A DNA stretch of 64,000 nucleotides. Origin: Burkholderiaceae bacterium. GTDB lineage: Bacteria; Pseudomonadota; Gammaproteobacteria; Burkholderiales; Burkholderiaceae. Positions within the stretch are counted from its first letter, which is position 1; every line of letters starts with the position of its first letter. The translations under genes and the position numbers were made by a program. Below are positions 24,967-35,133 of this stretch, piece by piece. The notes under the pieces are model-generated. The model saw only the letters and a list, made by a program, of their open reading frames with translations. It ran no database searches and was not told the DNA's origin. The stretch is taken from NCBI GenBank assembly GCA_021166835.1, contig JAJPEN010000062.1:1-64000 (forward strand), given 5' to 3'.

Positions 24967-26316
24967 TCAGCGGGGACGTCGCAACGACGGATCCGGCGAG
25001 CTGGCACGAGTGGCAAGAATGTCCGCGACAGTGAGGAAAGATCCGAAGACGATGATTCTATCATTCGGCTGCGCCGCAGCGCGTGCGGCGGCGAGCGCGG
25101 CGCTCGGCGAGGAATGGGTTTCCACGCGCGCCGCGCAGCTGGCTTCCGCATGCGCCGCGCGGCCCGCCTCGTCGTTCTCGGCGCGAGGCGCGACCACCCC
25201 CCCGGCCTGCAGGCGCTCGGCGATCCAGGCGGCGCTCGCCGCGCGCGTGCCCGGCAGGTCGGTGACGAACCAGGCGTCGAAGCGATCCTTCACCGCCGCG
25301 ATGATTCCGTCGACGTCCTTGTCGCGCATGACGCCGAACACCGCGTAATTGCGCCCGCCCCTTCCCATCGAATCGAGGTTGTTCGCCAGGTGCGCGACCG
25401 CGTGCGGATTGTGCGCGACGTCGAGCACGACGGTGGGAACGCCGGGCAGCACCTGGAAGCGCCCGGGCAGCTCGACCTCGGCGAAGCCCTGTCGCACCGC
25501 CTGCTGGTTCACCGGCAGCCGCTCGCGTATCGCCTCGAGCGCGGCCAGCACGCCCGAGGCGTTCAGCAGCTGGTTCGCGCCGCGCAGCGCCGGATAGGCG
25601 ATCGAGCTGCGCCGCTGCGCGCGGCCGCGATACGACCACTGCTGCCGGTCGCCCACGTAATGGAAGTCGCGTCCGCACAGCCACAGGTCGGCGCCGATCG
25701 ACTCGGCGTATTGCACGAGCGACGCAGGCGGGATCGGGTCGCTGCAGATCGCGGGGCGGCCGCTGCGGAAGATGTGCGCCTTCTCCCAGCCGATGCGCTC
25801 GCGGTCGGAGCCGAGATATTCGGCGTGATCGACGTCGATGCTGGTGACGATCGCGCAGTGGGCATCGACGATGTTGACCGCGTCGAGCCGGCCGCCCAGG
25901 CCCACCTCGAGGATCACCGCATCGAGCGGCTCGCGCGCGAACAGGCGCAAGGCGGCCAGCGTGGAGAATTCGAAATACGTGAGCGGGGTGTCGCCGCGCG
26001 CCGCCTGCACGGCCTCGAACTGCTCGACGATCGTCTCGTCCGAAGCCGGCCGGCCGCCGACGCGGATGCGCTCGTTGAAGCGCACGAGGTGCGGCGACGT
26101 ATACAGACCCACCCGGTAGCCGGCGGCGAGCAGGATCGCCTCGAGCATCGCGCAGCTCGAGCCCTTGCCGTTGGTGCCGCCCACGGTGAAGATCGTGGCC
26201 GGCAGCGCGAGCTGCATGCGCTGCGCGACCTCGCGAACGCGCTCCAGGCCGAGATCGATCGTCTTCGGGTGCAGCGTCTCGATGCGCGCGAGCCACTCGG
26301 CGAGCGAAGCGGACAT
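24967..26316 (-). CDS. folC: Folylpolyglutamate/dihydrofolate synthase FolC
   Basis: Ligates L-glutamate to dihydropteroate and tetrahydrofolate. The 449-residue protein has the Mur-ligase-like P-loop VGGTNGKGSSCAMLEAIL (about 45-62), GLYTSPHLVRFNERIRV, LEVGLGGRLDAVN, and a C-terminal VVLDVAHNPHAV motif. The end of the protein is an Ala-rich stretch then IIVFGSFLTVADI. Its ATG shares one base with the accD stop (TGATG), so translation is coupled. Confidence 0.95.
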   Translation of the reverse strand: MSASLAEWLARIETLHPKTIDLGLERVREVAQRMQLALPATIFTVGGTNGKGSSCAMLEAILLAAGYRVGLYTSPHLVRFNERIRVGGRPASDETIVEQFEAVQAARGDTPLTYFEFSTLAALRLFAREPLDAVILEVGLGGRLDAVNIVDAHCAIVTSIDVDHAEYLGSDRERIGWEKAHIFRSGRPAICSDPIPPASLVQYAESIGADLWLCGRDFHYVGDRQQWSYRGRAQRRSSIAYPALRGANQLLNASGVLAALEAIRERLPVNQQAVRQGFAEVELPGRFQVLPGVPTVVLDVAHNPHAVAHLANNLDSMGRGGRNYAVFGVMRDKDVDGIIAAVKDRFDAWFVTDLPGTRAASAAWIAERLQAGGVVAPRAENDEAGRAAHAEASCAARVETHSSPSAALAAARAAAQPNDRIIVFGSFLTVADILATRASSPDPSLRRPR

Positions 26317-27185
26317 CAGGCCAGCGCCTCGCTCGGCTGGCGGCACAGCATCGCGAGCATGCGCGCGATCTCGTCGCGCATCTGCCGGCGGTCGACGATG
26401 CGGTCGATGGCGCCCTTCTCGAGCAGGAATTCGGCGCGCTGGAAGCCTTCGGGCAGCTTCGTGCGCACCGTCTGCTCGATGACGCGCGGGCCGGCGAAGC
26501 CGATCAGCGCGCGCGGCTCGGCGATCACGACGTCGCCCAGGAAGCAGAAGCTCGCCGACACGCCGCCCATCGTCGGATCGGTGAGCACCGAGACATAGGG
26601 CAGCTTCTTCTCGGACAGGCGGGCGAGCATCGCCGTGGTCTTGGCCATCTGCATCAGCGACAGCAGCCCTTCCTGCATGCGCGCGCCGCCCGAGGCCGCG
26701 ATGGAGACGAAAGGCACGCGCTGCTCGATCGCCGCCTGCACGCCACGCGCGAAACGCTCGCCGACCACCGATCCCATCGAGCCGCCCATGAAATCGAACT
26801 CGAAGCAGGCGGCAACGACGGGGATGGTGCGGATCGCGCCGCCCTGCACGACGAGCGCGTCGGTTTCGCCGGTCTCGTCGATCGCCTCGCGCAGCCGCTC
26901 GGGATACTTGCGGCTGTCCTTGAACTTCAGCGCGTCGACCGGCAGCACTTCGTGCCCGATCTCGTAGCGGCCCTCCGCGTCGAGCAGCAGGTCGAGCCGC
27001 TTGCGCGCCGGCAGGCGCATGTGGTGCGCGCACTTCGGGCAGACGTTCAGGTTCGCCTCGAGGTCGGCCGAATACAGCACGGCGTCGCACGACGGGCATT
27101 TGACCCAGACGCCTTCGGGAACCTTCTTGCCGCCTGCAGGCGAACGCTTGATGCGCGGCGGCAGCAGCTTGTCGAGCCAGGTCAT
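26316..27185 (-). CDS. accD: Acetyl-CoA carboxylase carboxyltransferase beta subunit AccD
   Basis: Carboxyltransferase subunit that with AccA moves the carboxyl group from biotin to acetyl-CoA (fatty acid synthesis). The 289-residue protein starts [14 protein letters not shown] and has the N-terminal C4 zinc finger (CPSC at about 30, CPKC at about 52). The crotonase-like core contains [17 protein letters not shown] and [17 protein letters not shown]. It overlaps trpA by four bases upstream and folC by one downstream, the order usual in betaproteobacteria. Confidence 0.96.
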   Translation of the reverse strand: MTWLDKLLPPRIKRSPAGGKKVPEGVWVKCPSCDAVLYSADLEANLNVCPKCAHHMRLPARKRLDLLLDAEGRYEIGHEVLPVDALKFKDSRKYPERLREAIDETGETDALVVQGGAIRTIPVVAACFEFDFMGGSMGSVVGERFARGVQAAIEQRVPFVSIAASGGARMQEGLLSLMQMAKTTAMLARLSEKKLPYVSVLTDPTMGGVSASFCFLGDVVIAEPRALIGFAGPRVIEQTVRTKLPEGFQRAEFLLEKGAIDRIVDRRQMRDEIARMLAMLCRQPSEALA

Positions 27186-28003
27186 CGGAGAATTCCAGGA
27201 AGCGGTTCGGGCGCGTCGAGCGCCGCGCGGATCGAGGCGACGAAATCGCGCACGCGTTGCGGCGCCTGTTCGACCGGCCCGTCGCGCAGCACCTCGATCG
27301 TGCGCGTGCCGATGATCACCGCATCGGCGGCGCGCGCGACGGCTCGCGCGGTGGCGCCGTCGCGGATGCCGAAGCCGACGCCGACCGGCAGCGATGTTCG
27401 CGCGCGGATCGCGGCGACGCGGGTGACCACTGCATCGGCATCGAGCGTGCCGCCGGTCGTGCCCTTCATCGACACGTAGTAGACGTAGCCGCTCGCCGCG
27501 CCGAGCACGCGCTCGATGCGCGCGTCGGTGGAGGTCGGCGCGAGCAGGAACACCGGATCGATGCCGCGGGCGCGCGCCGCTTCGGCGAAGGATTCGCACT
27601 CCTCGGGCGGGTAATCGACGACCAGCACGCCGTCGACGCCGGCCTCGGCCGCCTCGGCGAGGAAGCGCTGCACGCCGAAACGCTCGATCGGATTGGCGTA
27701 GCCCATCAGCACGATCGGCGTTTCGGCGTCGTCGCGGCGGAACGCGCGAACGATGCCGAGCACCTCGCGCAGGCCAATGCCGAGCGTGATCGCCTGCTCG
27801 TTCGAGCGCTGGATGACGGGCCCGTCGGCCATTGGATCGGAGAACGGAACGCCGAGTTCGATCACGTCGGCGCCCCCTTCGACGAGCGCGCGCAGGATCG
27901 GCAGCGCGAGTTCGGGCCGCGGGTAGCCGGTGGTGACGTACGGGATGAGCGCCTTGCGCCCTGCCGCGGCCAGGCGCTCGAAAGTGGCGGCGAGACGGGT
28001 CAT
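27182..28003 (-). CDS. trpA: Tryptophan synthase alpha subunit
   Basis: Cleaves indole-3-glycerol phosphate to indole and glyceraldehyde-3-phosphate. The 273-residue TIM barrel has the catalytic Glu in [19 protein letters not shown] (near 50) and Asp about eleven residues later, then VLMGYANP and the phosphate-binding [11 protein letters not shown]. Start and stop overlap trpB and accD by four bases each. Confidence 0.96.
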   Translation of the reverse strand: MTRLAATFERLAAAGRKALIPYVTTGYPRPELALPILRALVEGGADVIELGVPFSDPMADGPVIQRSNEQAITLGIGLREVLGIVRAFRRDDAETPIVLMGYANPIERFGVQRFLAEAAEAGVDGVLVVDYPPEECESFAEAARARGIDPVFLLAPTSTDARIERVLGAASGYVYYVSMKGTTGGTLDADAVVTRVAAIRARTSLPVGVGFGIRDGATARAVARAADAVIIGTRTIEVLRDGPVEQAPQRVRDFVASIRAALDAPEPLPGILR

Positions 28004-29202
28004 TCGAAAACGATGCCGGCGCGCTGGGCGACGGTGTGCATGTCCTTGTCGCCGCGGCCCGACAGGTTGACGAGGATCGCGCGCTCCCTGGCCATCGCCG
28101 GTGCGATGCGCGCGGCATGAGCGAGCGCGTGGCTCGATTCGAGCGCGGGAATGATTCCCTCGATGCGGCAGCAGTCGTGGAAGGCGGCGAGCGCCTCGTC
28201 GTCGTTCACGACGACGTACTGCGCGCGCCCGCTGTCCTTCAGCCACGCGTGCTCGGGCCCGACGCCCGGGTAGTCGAGGCCGGCCGAAACCGAATGCGTA
28301 TCGAGGATCTGCCCGTTCTCGTCCTGCAGCAGGTAGGTGCGGTTTCCGTGCAGCACGCCGGGGATGCCGGCGGTGAGCGAAGCCGAATGACGCCCGGTGT
28401 CGAGACCGTCGCCGCCCGCCTCTACGCCGACCAGCTGCACGCCGTCGACGTCGATGTACGGATGAAAGATGCCGATCGCATTCGAGCCGCCGCCGACGCA
28501 GGCGACGACGACGTCGGGCTGGCGCCCGATCATCTCCGGCATCTGGCGCTTGCACTCCTCGCCGATCACCGACTGGAAGTCGCGCACCATCGCCGGATAC
28601 GGATGCGGGCCGGCCACCGTGCCGATGATGTAGAAGGTGTCCTCGACATTGGCGACCCAGTCGCGCATCGCCTCGTTCAGCGCGTCCTTCAGCGTGCGCG
28701 AGCCGCTTTCCACCGGCACGACCTCGGCGCCGAGCAGCTTCATCCGGTAGACGTTCTGCTTCTGCCGCGCGACGTCTTCGGCGCCCATGTAGACGACGCA
28801 GCGCATGCCGTGACGCGCGGCCACGGTGGCCGTGGCCACGCCGTGCTGGCCGGCGCCCGTTTCGGCGATCACGCGCGGCTTGGCCATGCGCGACGCCAGC
28901 AGCGCCTGCCCCACCGTGTTGTTGATCTTGTGAGCGCCGGTGTGGTTCAGGTCCTCGCGCTTGAGCCAGATCTGCGCGCCGCCCAGCCGCTCGGACCATC
29001 GTCGCGCGTGATAGACCGGCGAAGGCCGGCCGACAAAATGCGCCAGTTCGTACTGCAGTTCACGCACGAAGGAAGGATCGGCGCGATAGCGCTCCCACGC
29101 GTCGCGCAGCTCGTCGAGCGCCTGCACGAGCGTCTCGGCCACGAAGCGGCCGCCGTACGGGCCGAAATGGCCGCTGGCATCGGGAAGGTCGTAAGGCTTC
29201 AT
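28000..29202 (-). CDS. trpB: Tryptophan synthase beta subunit
   Basis: PLP enzyme that condenses indole with serine. The 400-residue protein has the PLP lysine in [17 protein letters not shown] (about residue 90), [16 protein letters not shown], the glycine-rich phosphate site [12 protein letters not shown], and [10 protein letters not shown]. The start [20 protein letters not shown] gives the expected length; the longer frame to 29598 only reads through trpF. It overlaps trpF upstream and trpA downstream by four bases each. Confidence 0.97.
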   Translation of the reverse strand: MKPYDLPDASGHFGPYGGRFVAETLVQALDELRDAWERYRADPSFVRELQYELAHFVGRPSPVYHARRWSERLGGAQIWLKREDLNHTGAHKINNTVGQALLASRMAKPRVIAETGAGQHGVATATVAARHGMRCVVYMGAEDVARQKQNVYRMKLLGAEVVPVESGSRTLKDALNEAMRDWVANVEDTFYIIGTVAGPHPYPAMVRDFQSVIGEECKRQMPEMIGRQPDVVVACVGGGSNAIGIFHPYIDVDGVQLVGVEAGGDGLDTGRHSASLTAGIPGVLHGNRTYLLQDENGQILDTHSVSAGLDYPGVGPEHAWLKDSGRAQYVVVNDDEALAAFHDCCRIEGIIPALESSHALAHAARIAPAMARERAILVNLSGRGDKDMHTVAQRAGIVFE

Positions 29203-29873
29203 CGAGACTGGCGTGCGGCGTCGGCGCGCAATACCTGTGCCATGAATCGCTCCATGCGCTGCAACGACTTGCGGCGGGGCTCGCCGCCGGGCGTTCCGTC
29301 GACCGCGTCGGCCTGGATTCCGCTGGAGACGTCCACGCCGTTCGGTCGCACCTGCTCGATCGCGTCGGCCACGTTGTCGGGCGACAGGCCGCCCGACAGA
29401 ACGATGGGCAGCGGTCGCTGCGCGGGAATCAACGACCAGTCGAAGGCCGTGCCGCTGCCGCCGTACGCGGGACTGAACGAGTCGAGCAACAAAGCCTCGG
29501 CGCGCTCGAAGCAAACGAACGATTCTAGCAAATCGACCTCGGCGCGCATTCGCACGGCGCGCCACCAGCGCACGCCGGCCGGCGTCGAAGCCTCGCATTC
29601 GTCCGGCGACTCGTTGCCGTGGAACTGCAGTGCGTCGAGGCCGACGGCGCCGGCGATGCGCCGCACCGCGTCGGGCGGCGCATCGACGAACAGGCCGACC
29701 GCGGCCACGTACGACGGCAGCGCGCGGCGGATGCCGGCGGCATGCGCAGCATCGAGCGCGCGCGGGCTGCGCGGATAGAAGACGAGGCCGATCGCATCCA
29801 CGCCGAGCGCGGCGGCGTCGCGCGCATCGCGCGCGTCGACGATGCCGCAGAACTTGACGCGCGTGCGGCTCAT
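29199..29873 (-). CDS. trpF: Phosphoribosylanthranilate isomerase
   Basis: Amadori rearrangement in tryptophan synthesis. The 224-residue barrel starts [16 protein letters not shown], with the catalytic Cys in VKFCGI, then [27 protein letters not shown] and [13 protein letters not shown]; the catalytic Asp lies in [14 protein letters not shown]. The C-terminus ends with VDVSSGIQ and [14 protein letters not shown]. The ATG at 29873 follows truA by 43 bases. Confidence 0.95.
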   Translation of the reverse strand: MSRTRVKFCGIVDARDARDAAALGVDAIGLVFYPRSPRALDAAHAAGIRRALPSYVAAVGLFVDAPPDAVRRIAGAVGLDALQFHGNESPDECEASTPAGVRWWRAVRMRAEVDLLESFVCFERAEALLLDSFSPAYGGSGTAFDWSLIPAQRPLPIVLSGGLSPDNVADAIEQVRPNGVDVSSGIQADAVDGTPGGEPRRKSLQRMERFMAQVLRADAARQSR

Positions 29874-29916
29874 CGCGCAGCGCCGCCCGCCGCGGCGGGA
29901 GCGGAGTCGACGCGAC

Positions 29917-30726
29917 TCATCGCAGCGTCTCCAGCAGCGCGTCGTCGCCCGCGCTCCACGACGGCACTCCGTAATGCTCGTCGTACTGCGCGCCGTCCAG
30001 ATACAGGCCGTCGGGCGCGAAGGTGGCGGCGGCAAGCGTGCGGTCTCGTCCGGCGAGGAGTTCGGCGAGCCATGGCGGAGCGCGCCGCCCCTCGCCGACG
30101 GCGAGCAGCGAGCCGACGATGTTGCGGATCATGTGATGCAGGAATGCGTTGGCGACGAAAGTGAAGACGACGAAGGGACCGCGCTCGCACAGCGACAGCT
30201 CCTCGAGCCGGCGCACCGGCGAGGCGGCCTGGCATTGCGCGGAACGGAACGCCGAGAAATCGTGCTCGCCGACGAGCGCTGCGGCTGCCGCGCGCATCCG
30301 GGCGACATCGATCTCGCGGAAGCTCCAGCCCGCGCGCTGCGCGAGCAGCGGGTGGCGCACCGTCGAACGGTACAGCAGGTACCGATAGCGCCGGCGAGCC
30401 GCACCGTAGCGCGCATGGAAGGAATCGGCAACAGCGGTGGCGCTGCGTACCGCGAGCGCCGCCGGCAGACGGGCATTGGTTCCGCGCACCCAGGCCGAAA
30501 GCGGCCGGCGCGCGGCGCTATCGAAATGAACGACCTGGCGCAGTGCATGCACGCCGGCATCGGTGCGCCCGGCGCACACGGTGCGGATCGTCTCGCCGGC
30601 CACGGTGGACAGCGCGCGTTCGAGCGCGTCCTGCGCGGCGGTCCCGGCCGGTTGCGTCTGCCAGCCCGAGAAGCGGCTACCGTCGTAGGCGACGGTCAGC
30701 GCGTAGCGCGCGACAACCTCCGTCAG
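29917..30726 (-). CDS. truA: tRNA pseudouridine(38-40) synthase TruA, probable CTG start
   Basis: Converts uridines 38-40 of tRNA anticodon stems to pseudouridine. The catalytic Asp is in CAGRTDAGVHALRQVVHF and the C-terminal half has FVVFTFVANAFLHHMIRNIV, split at the family's core. The first GTG (30603) would remove the conserved YDGSRFSGWQTQP block, which is encoded in frame upstream. No ATG, GTG or TTG occurs in frame between that block and the fimV region, but CTG at 30726 overlaps the fimV TGA as CTGA and gives 269 residues, the normal TruA length (270 in E. coli). CTG at 30699 is a shorter alternative. Confidence 0.88.
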   Translation of the reverse strand: MTEVVARYALTVAYDGSRFSGWQTQPAGTAAQDALERALSTVAGETIRTVCAGRTDAGVHALRQVVHFDSAARRPLSAWVRGTNARLPAALAVRSATAVADSFHARYGAARRRYRYLLYRSTVRHPLLAQRAGWSFREIDVARMRAAAAALVGEHDFSAFRSAQCQAASPVRRLEELSLCERGPFVVFTFVANAFLHHMIRNIVGSLLAVGEGRRAPPWLAELLAGRDRTLAAATFAPDGLYLDGAQYDEHYGVPSWSAGDDALLETLR

Positions 30727-33700
30727 CCGATCTTCGCGAGCATCGTGCGCGCTTTCTGCTGTTGCGAGGCGTCGCCGCCGTCGAGCACTTCCTGCAGCAG
30801 TTCGCGCGCGCCCTCCTTGTCGCCGATCTCCTCGTAGGCCGAGGCGAGATCGAGCTTGGTGGCCATCTCCTGCCAGCGCGACGACGCCACGGTCGGAGCG
30901 ACGGCCGTGTCGGCGGCCGCGAGGCCGACGTCGCCGTCGGACAGCTCGAGATCGACCGACGAGAAATCGAGATTGCCCAGCCCGGCCCCGCTCTCCAGGT
31001 CGGCCAGATCGACCGCCGGCCGCTCGTCGTCGTGCTCGGGCACGCGCGCGTCGATGCCCTCGAGCGACGGCAGGTCGATCTCGAAGTCGCCGAGGTCGGC
31101 GAGCGCCGGAATCTCTTCGTCGGCGCGCTGCGGCTCTCCGGCACGCCCCGCACCGCTCTCGCCGGCGGCCGACGCGACGTCCAGATCGAGCGTCGGCAAC
31201 TCGAAGCGACCGTCGATCGCTCGCTCGAGCGCCGAATCGGAGGGCGCGGGCTCGATGCGATCGGCATCGTTCGCGCCCAGCGCGTTACCGGCGCGGCCGA
31301 TCGTCGTTTCGAGGTCGAGGTCGAAATCGAGCGCCGGAATCTCGTCTTCGAGCGAGGCGCGGTCGGCCGCCGAAGCAGCGTCGGCGCCGTCCATCGGCAC
31401 CGTCTCGGCGAACGACTCGCCGAAGGCGCGCTGCGCGGCACTGGCCGGATCGAAGGCGGGCTCGCCGAACACCGCAGCCGCCGCATCGGCCTCCTCGCCC
31501 AGATCGGCGATCGCGGGGACCTCGTCCACGGCAGCGCCCGACGCCTGCTGCGGCGCATCCGCTGCAGATTGCGGAGAAGAGACGGTGGCGCCCTGGCCGG
31601 TGTACAGCGGGTTGGCGGGATCGATCGCCAGGCCGAGCGTGACGACCTTCGGCCACTCCTCGTTCAGTCCGCCGGACTGGTCGTACATCTCCTGTGCCAG
31701 TGCGCCGAAGGCGATCGGATCCTTGCGCGCGGCGTGGATCTCGAGCAGCTTCAGGCGAATCGCTTGGCGCTCGGGCTGGCGCTTGAGCGCCTCCTTGAGG
31801 ATCTCTTCGGCCTGCGCCTCGCGGCCGTAGGCGATGTAGACCTCGGCTTCCGCGATCGGGTCGACTTCGGTGGAGTGCACGTCGACGCCGCTGTCGCGCC
31901 CGCTCGTGGCGAACAGGCTCGCGTGCGTGTCTACCGACTGTCCGCCGGTGGAGCCGAACAGCGAGTTCGCGGTGAACGCGTCGGCGGAGCTGAGCGTGTC
32001 CTCGACTTCTTCACCCTTCCTGCGCCTGCGGGTGGAGTAGACGCCATAGGCGCCGAGCCCCAGCGCGATGGCGATCAGCGCGGGCAGGACGAGCGGGTTT
32101 TCCATCAGCGAGTCGAGCACGCCGGGCTCGGGCGCGGAGGCAGGCGCCGGAGCCGGCGTTGTCTCGGCCTTGGGCGCAGCGGAAGGCTCGGAAGCCGCGG
32201 CGCTCGTTTCGGCGGCCGGCTTCGTGTCGGCCGGGGAGACGGCGTCGCCGGATGCCTGCGTCGGGGACGACGGAGACGTGTCGGAGACGGCGGGCGCCGG
32301 TGCGGCAGAGGCCGCCGCGTCGCTCGCGCCTCCACTCGCACCCGCGGTTGCGCTCCCACTCGCGCCCGCGCTCGCGCTCGGAGCGGCAGCCGCCGTCGTG
32401 GAAGCGGCAGCCGGCGCCGTGGAATCGGCCTGCGCCTGGGCGCCCGCACCCGAGGCCGCGGCGCCGATCGTGCCGGTAGCGGTCGCTCCCGCGGCGCGCG
32501 CCGCTTCGACCTGGCGCTGCAACTCAGCAAGCTGGCGGTTCTTCAACTCGACGAGTTGCTGCAGGTCGGCGACGTTGCGCTCGAGAGCGCTGACGCGCTC
32601 CTGCTGCTCGCGCAGCGCGGCGTCGCGCGCGACCTGCATCTCCGCATTCGACGGCGCCGAGGCGCCGGTGGCGGAACCGGCTGCGGCGGCCGTCGATTCC
32701 CCCGAACGGGAGAGCTTCAACTGGTCGCCGCTGGCAACCGACGGACTGGACTCGTCGGGCCGGGCCGCGACCGATCCTTCGACGGTCCGTCCCGCCTTCG
32801 TCGGCTCGACCGCACGCGCCGCGGAAGCGAGCCGCGCACGATAGGCGTTGAACTCGGCAGCCTGCGCGCGGATCTCGCGGCGCGCGTCGGCGGCGTCGAT
32901 CGCCTTCATCTGATCGACGTCGGGGATCTTCAGCTCGACGCCGGCCAGCAACTGGTGAACCGTTCCGAAGAACGCACGTGGGTTGGCGCGATAGATCGCC
33001 ATCACCGCCTGCTCGACGCTGACGTCGGCCGGCTTGACGCGGGCCGCGATCTTCGCGAGCGTGTCGCCCGTCTGCACCCGAACCGCGGCAGGAGCACCGG
33101 CGCCGCCGTTGGGCGCCGCGGCAGGCGCAGGCGCGGACGCAGGAGCGGGAGCGGTCGACGGCACGGCGCGCGCCGTTGCATTCGACGCAGCGACGGGCGC
33201 GACCGAAACCGGACGTGCGGCCGCCGGCGCCGCGCTCGCAGACACGGCAGCGGTTCGCACGACCGACGCCGGCGCGGACGTTGCAGCGCCGCCGGCGACC
33301 AGCGTGTCGCGGCCCATCCGCAATTCGGGCGGATCGAGCAGGAAGGTGTATTCGCGAACGAACTTGCCGGACGCCCAGTTCAACTCCACGAGCAGGTCGA
33401 CGAAAGGCTCGTTGACCGGCTGCGACGAAGTGACGTGGACGACGGCTCCGCCGTTCGGACGCTGCTCGATGGCGAAACGCAGATTGCCGAGCGTCGGGTT
33501 GTATTCGAGCCCGGCCTGGCGAAACGCCTCGGGCGGGGCCAGGCGGGCCGTGAGCGAGCCGATTTCCTCGCGGCCGAGGGCGGTGACTTCCACCTCCGCG
33601 CGCAACGGCTGCCCGAGCGCCGACTGGACGGTGAGCCGGCCGAGCCCTGCGGCGTCGGCCGTGAACGGTATGGTGCCGGACAGCGCCGCTGCGATCGCTG

Positions 33701-33764
33701 CGGCGAGCAGCTTCGGCCCCCCCGTGAAGCGCTCCGAGATCGGTTGTTTTTCGCCTGCTGCCAC
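30723..33764 (-). CDS. fimV: FimV-type LysM pilus-assembly/polarity protein
   Basis: FimV proteins are inner-membrane peptidoglycan-binding hubs for type IV pili and polarity. The 1013-residue protein has a signal/anchor (LLAAAIAAALSGTIPFTADA), the FimV N-terminal block (LTVQSALGQPLRAEVEVTAL), a LysM domain (VQTGDTLAKIAARVKPADVS), a coiled coil (ERVSALERNVADLQQLVELK), a long Ala/Ser/Pro-rich linker, a membrane helix (LPALIAIALGLGAYGVYS) and an acidic cytoplasmic part ending in the FimV C-terminal TPR-like motif (EEIGDKEGARELLQEVLDGG). GTG at 33764 has GGGGAA 6 bases upstream; longer starts to 33863 lack one. Confidence 0.93.
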   Translation of the reverse strand: MAAGEKQPISERFTGGPKLLAAAIAAALSGTIPFTADAAGLGRLTVQSALGQPLRAEVEVTALGREEIGSLTARLAPPEAFRQAGLEYNPTLGNLRFAIEQRPNGGAVVHVTSSQPVNEPFVDLLVELNWASGKFVREYTFLLDPPELRMGRDTLVAGGAATSAPASVVRTAAVSASAAPAAARPVSVAPVAASNATARAVPSTAPAPASAPAPAAAPNGGAGAPAAVRVQTGDTLAKIAARVKPADVSVEQAVMAIYRANPRAFFGTVHQLLAGVELKIPDVDQMKAIDAADARREIRAQAAEFNAYRARLASAARAVEPTKAGRTVEGSVAARPDESSPSVASGDQLKLSRSGESTAAAAGSATGASAPSNAEMQVARDAALREQQERVSALERNVADLQQLVELKNRQLAELQRQVEAARAAGATATGTIGAAASGAGAQAQADSTAPAAASTTAAAAPSASAGASGSATAGASGGASDAAASAAPAPAVSDTSPSSPTQASGDAVSPADTKPAAETSAAASEPSAAPKAETTPAPAPASAPEPGVLDSLMENPLVLPALIAIALGLGAYGVYSTRRRRKGEEVEDTLSSADAFTANSLFGSTGGQSVDTHASLFATSGRDSGVDVHSTEVDPIAEAEVYIAYGREAQAEEILKEALKRQPERQAIRLKLLEIHAARKDPIAFGALAQEMYDQSGGLNEEWPKVVTLGLAIDPANPLYTGQGATVSSPQSAADAPQQASGAAVDEVPAIADLGEEADAAAAVFGEPAFDPASAAQRAFGESFAETVPMDGADAASAADRASLEDEIPALDFDLDLETTIGRAGNALGANDADRIEPAPSDSALERAIDGRFELPTLDLDVASAAGESGAGRAGEPQRADEEIPALADLGDFEIDLPSLEGIDARVPEHDDERPAVDLADLESGAGLGNLDFSSVDLELSDGDVGLAAADTAVAPTVASSRWQEMATKLDLASAYEEIGDKEGARELLQEVLDGGDASQQQKARTMLAKIG

Positions 33765-33966
33765 GTTATTCCCCGGACGCTGGAAATGATATTTTGAGGC
33801 TAACATCAGCCATTTACAGGTGCAAGATCGCGCGTTGGCTGAAGTCGCGCCTGTGGCCGGCATGTGACGAACGGCATCTTCCGGAGGGTCTGGCGGCGCC
33901 CGGGCGTCTCGCGGGAGACACCGCGGGCCGCCCGCCCCTCCGGATACGCGGAATCGACGCTCTTTC

Positions 33967-35088
33967 TCAGTCGGCCAGCAGGCGCAGCATCCGCCGCAAC
34001 GGCTCGGCGGCGCCCCAGAGCAGCTGGTCGCCGACGGTGAACGCGCCGAAATAACCCGGACCGAACGAGAGCTTGCGCAGCCGTCCCACCGGGATGTCGA
34101 GCCGACCGTTCACCGCCGTGGGCGTCAGCGCGCGAATCGATGCTTCGCGCGTGTTCGGCACGAGTTTCACCCATTCGTTGCCCGAAGCGATCAGCGACTC
34201 GACGTCGGACAGCGGCAGGTCGCGCCGCAGCTTGATCGTCATCGCCTGGCTATGGCAGCGCATCGCGCCGATGCGCACGCACAGGCTCTCGACCGGTATG
34301 CGTCCCGGGCCCGAGGCGGGCAGCCCGAGGATCTTGTTCAGCTCGGCGTCGCCCTTCCACTCCTCGCGCGAGCTGCCGTCGCCGAGATCCTTGTCGATCC
34401 ATGGAATGAGGCTGCCGGCGAGCGGAACCCCGAAATGCGTGCTCGGGAACGATTCCGCGCGCATCGTCGCGGAAACCTTCGCGTCGATCTCGAGGATCGC
34501 CGAAGCCGGATCGGCCAGCAGCGATGCGACCGACGCATGCGCGGCGCCCATCTGCGCGAGCAGCTCGCGCATGTTCTGCGCGCCCGCGCCCGAGGCGGCC
34601 TGGTAGGTCGTCGCGGCGATCCATTCGACGAGGTTCTCGCGCAGCAATCCGGCGAGCGCCATCATCATCAGGCTCACCGTGCAGTTGCCGCCGACGAAGT
34701 TGCGCGTGCCGCGCTCGAGCGCATCGCGGATCACGTGCAGGTTCAGCGGATCGAGGACGATGACGGCGTCGTCCTTCATGCGCAGCGCCGAGGCGGCGTC
34801 GACCCAGTAGCCCTTCCAGCCTGCCGCGCGCAGCTTCGTGAAGACCTCGTTGGTCCAGTCGCCGCCCTGGCAGGTGAGGACGACGTCCATCGCCTTCAGT
34901 CGCTCGATGTCGGAAGCGTCGTGCAGCTTCGTGTCGCCCAGGTTGGGCACCTCGGGCGCCTTGCCGCCGGCGTTCGACGTACTGAAGAACACCGTCTCGA
35001 CGTGCGCGAAATCGTTCTCCTCGCGCATGCGCTGCATCAGCACGGAACCGACCATTCCGCGCCACCCGACCATTGCGACCTTCAACAT
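33967..35088 (-). CDS. asd: Aspartate-semialdehyde dehydrogenase
   Basis: Reduces aspartyl phosphate to the semialdehyde for lysine, threonine and methionine. The 373-residue protein starts [20 protein letters not shown] (NADP loop), has the catalytic Cys in [12 protein letters not shown] (about 135), [13 protein letters not shown], and the His-containing [14 protein letters not shown]. The length and these motifs are those of the gamma/beta-type Asd. GGAG precedes the ATG. It follows leuB on the same strand, a common betaproteobacterial arrangement. Confidence 0.96.
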   Translation of the reverse strand: MLKVAMVGWRGMVGSVLMQRMREENDFAHVETVFFSTSNAGGKAPEVPNLGDTKLHDASDIERLKAMDVVLTCQGGDWTNEVFTKLRAAGWKGYWVDAASALRMKDDAVIVLDPLNLHVIRDALERGTRNFVGGNCTVSLMMMALAGLLRENLVEWIAATTYQAASGAGAQNMRELLAQMGAAHASVASLLADPASAILEIDAKVSATMRAESFPSTHFGVPLAGSLIPWIDKDLGDGSSREEWKGDAELNKILGLPASGPGRIPVESLCVRIGAMRCHSQAMTIKLRRDLPLSDVESLIASGNEWVKLVPNTREASIRALTPTAVNGRLDIPVGRLRKLSFGPGYFGAFTVGDQLLWGAAEPLRRMLRLLAD

Positions 35089-35133
35089 GATTGCTCCATC
35101 CATTGGCCGATGAGGCCCTCGTGCGGTGCGCTC

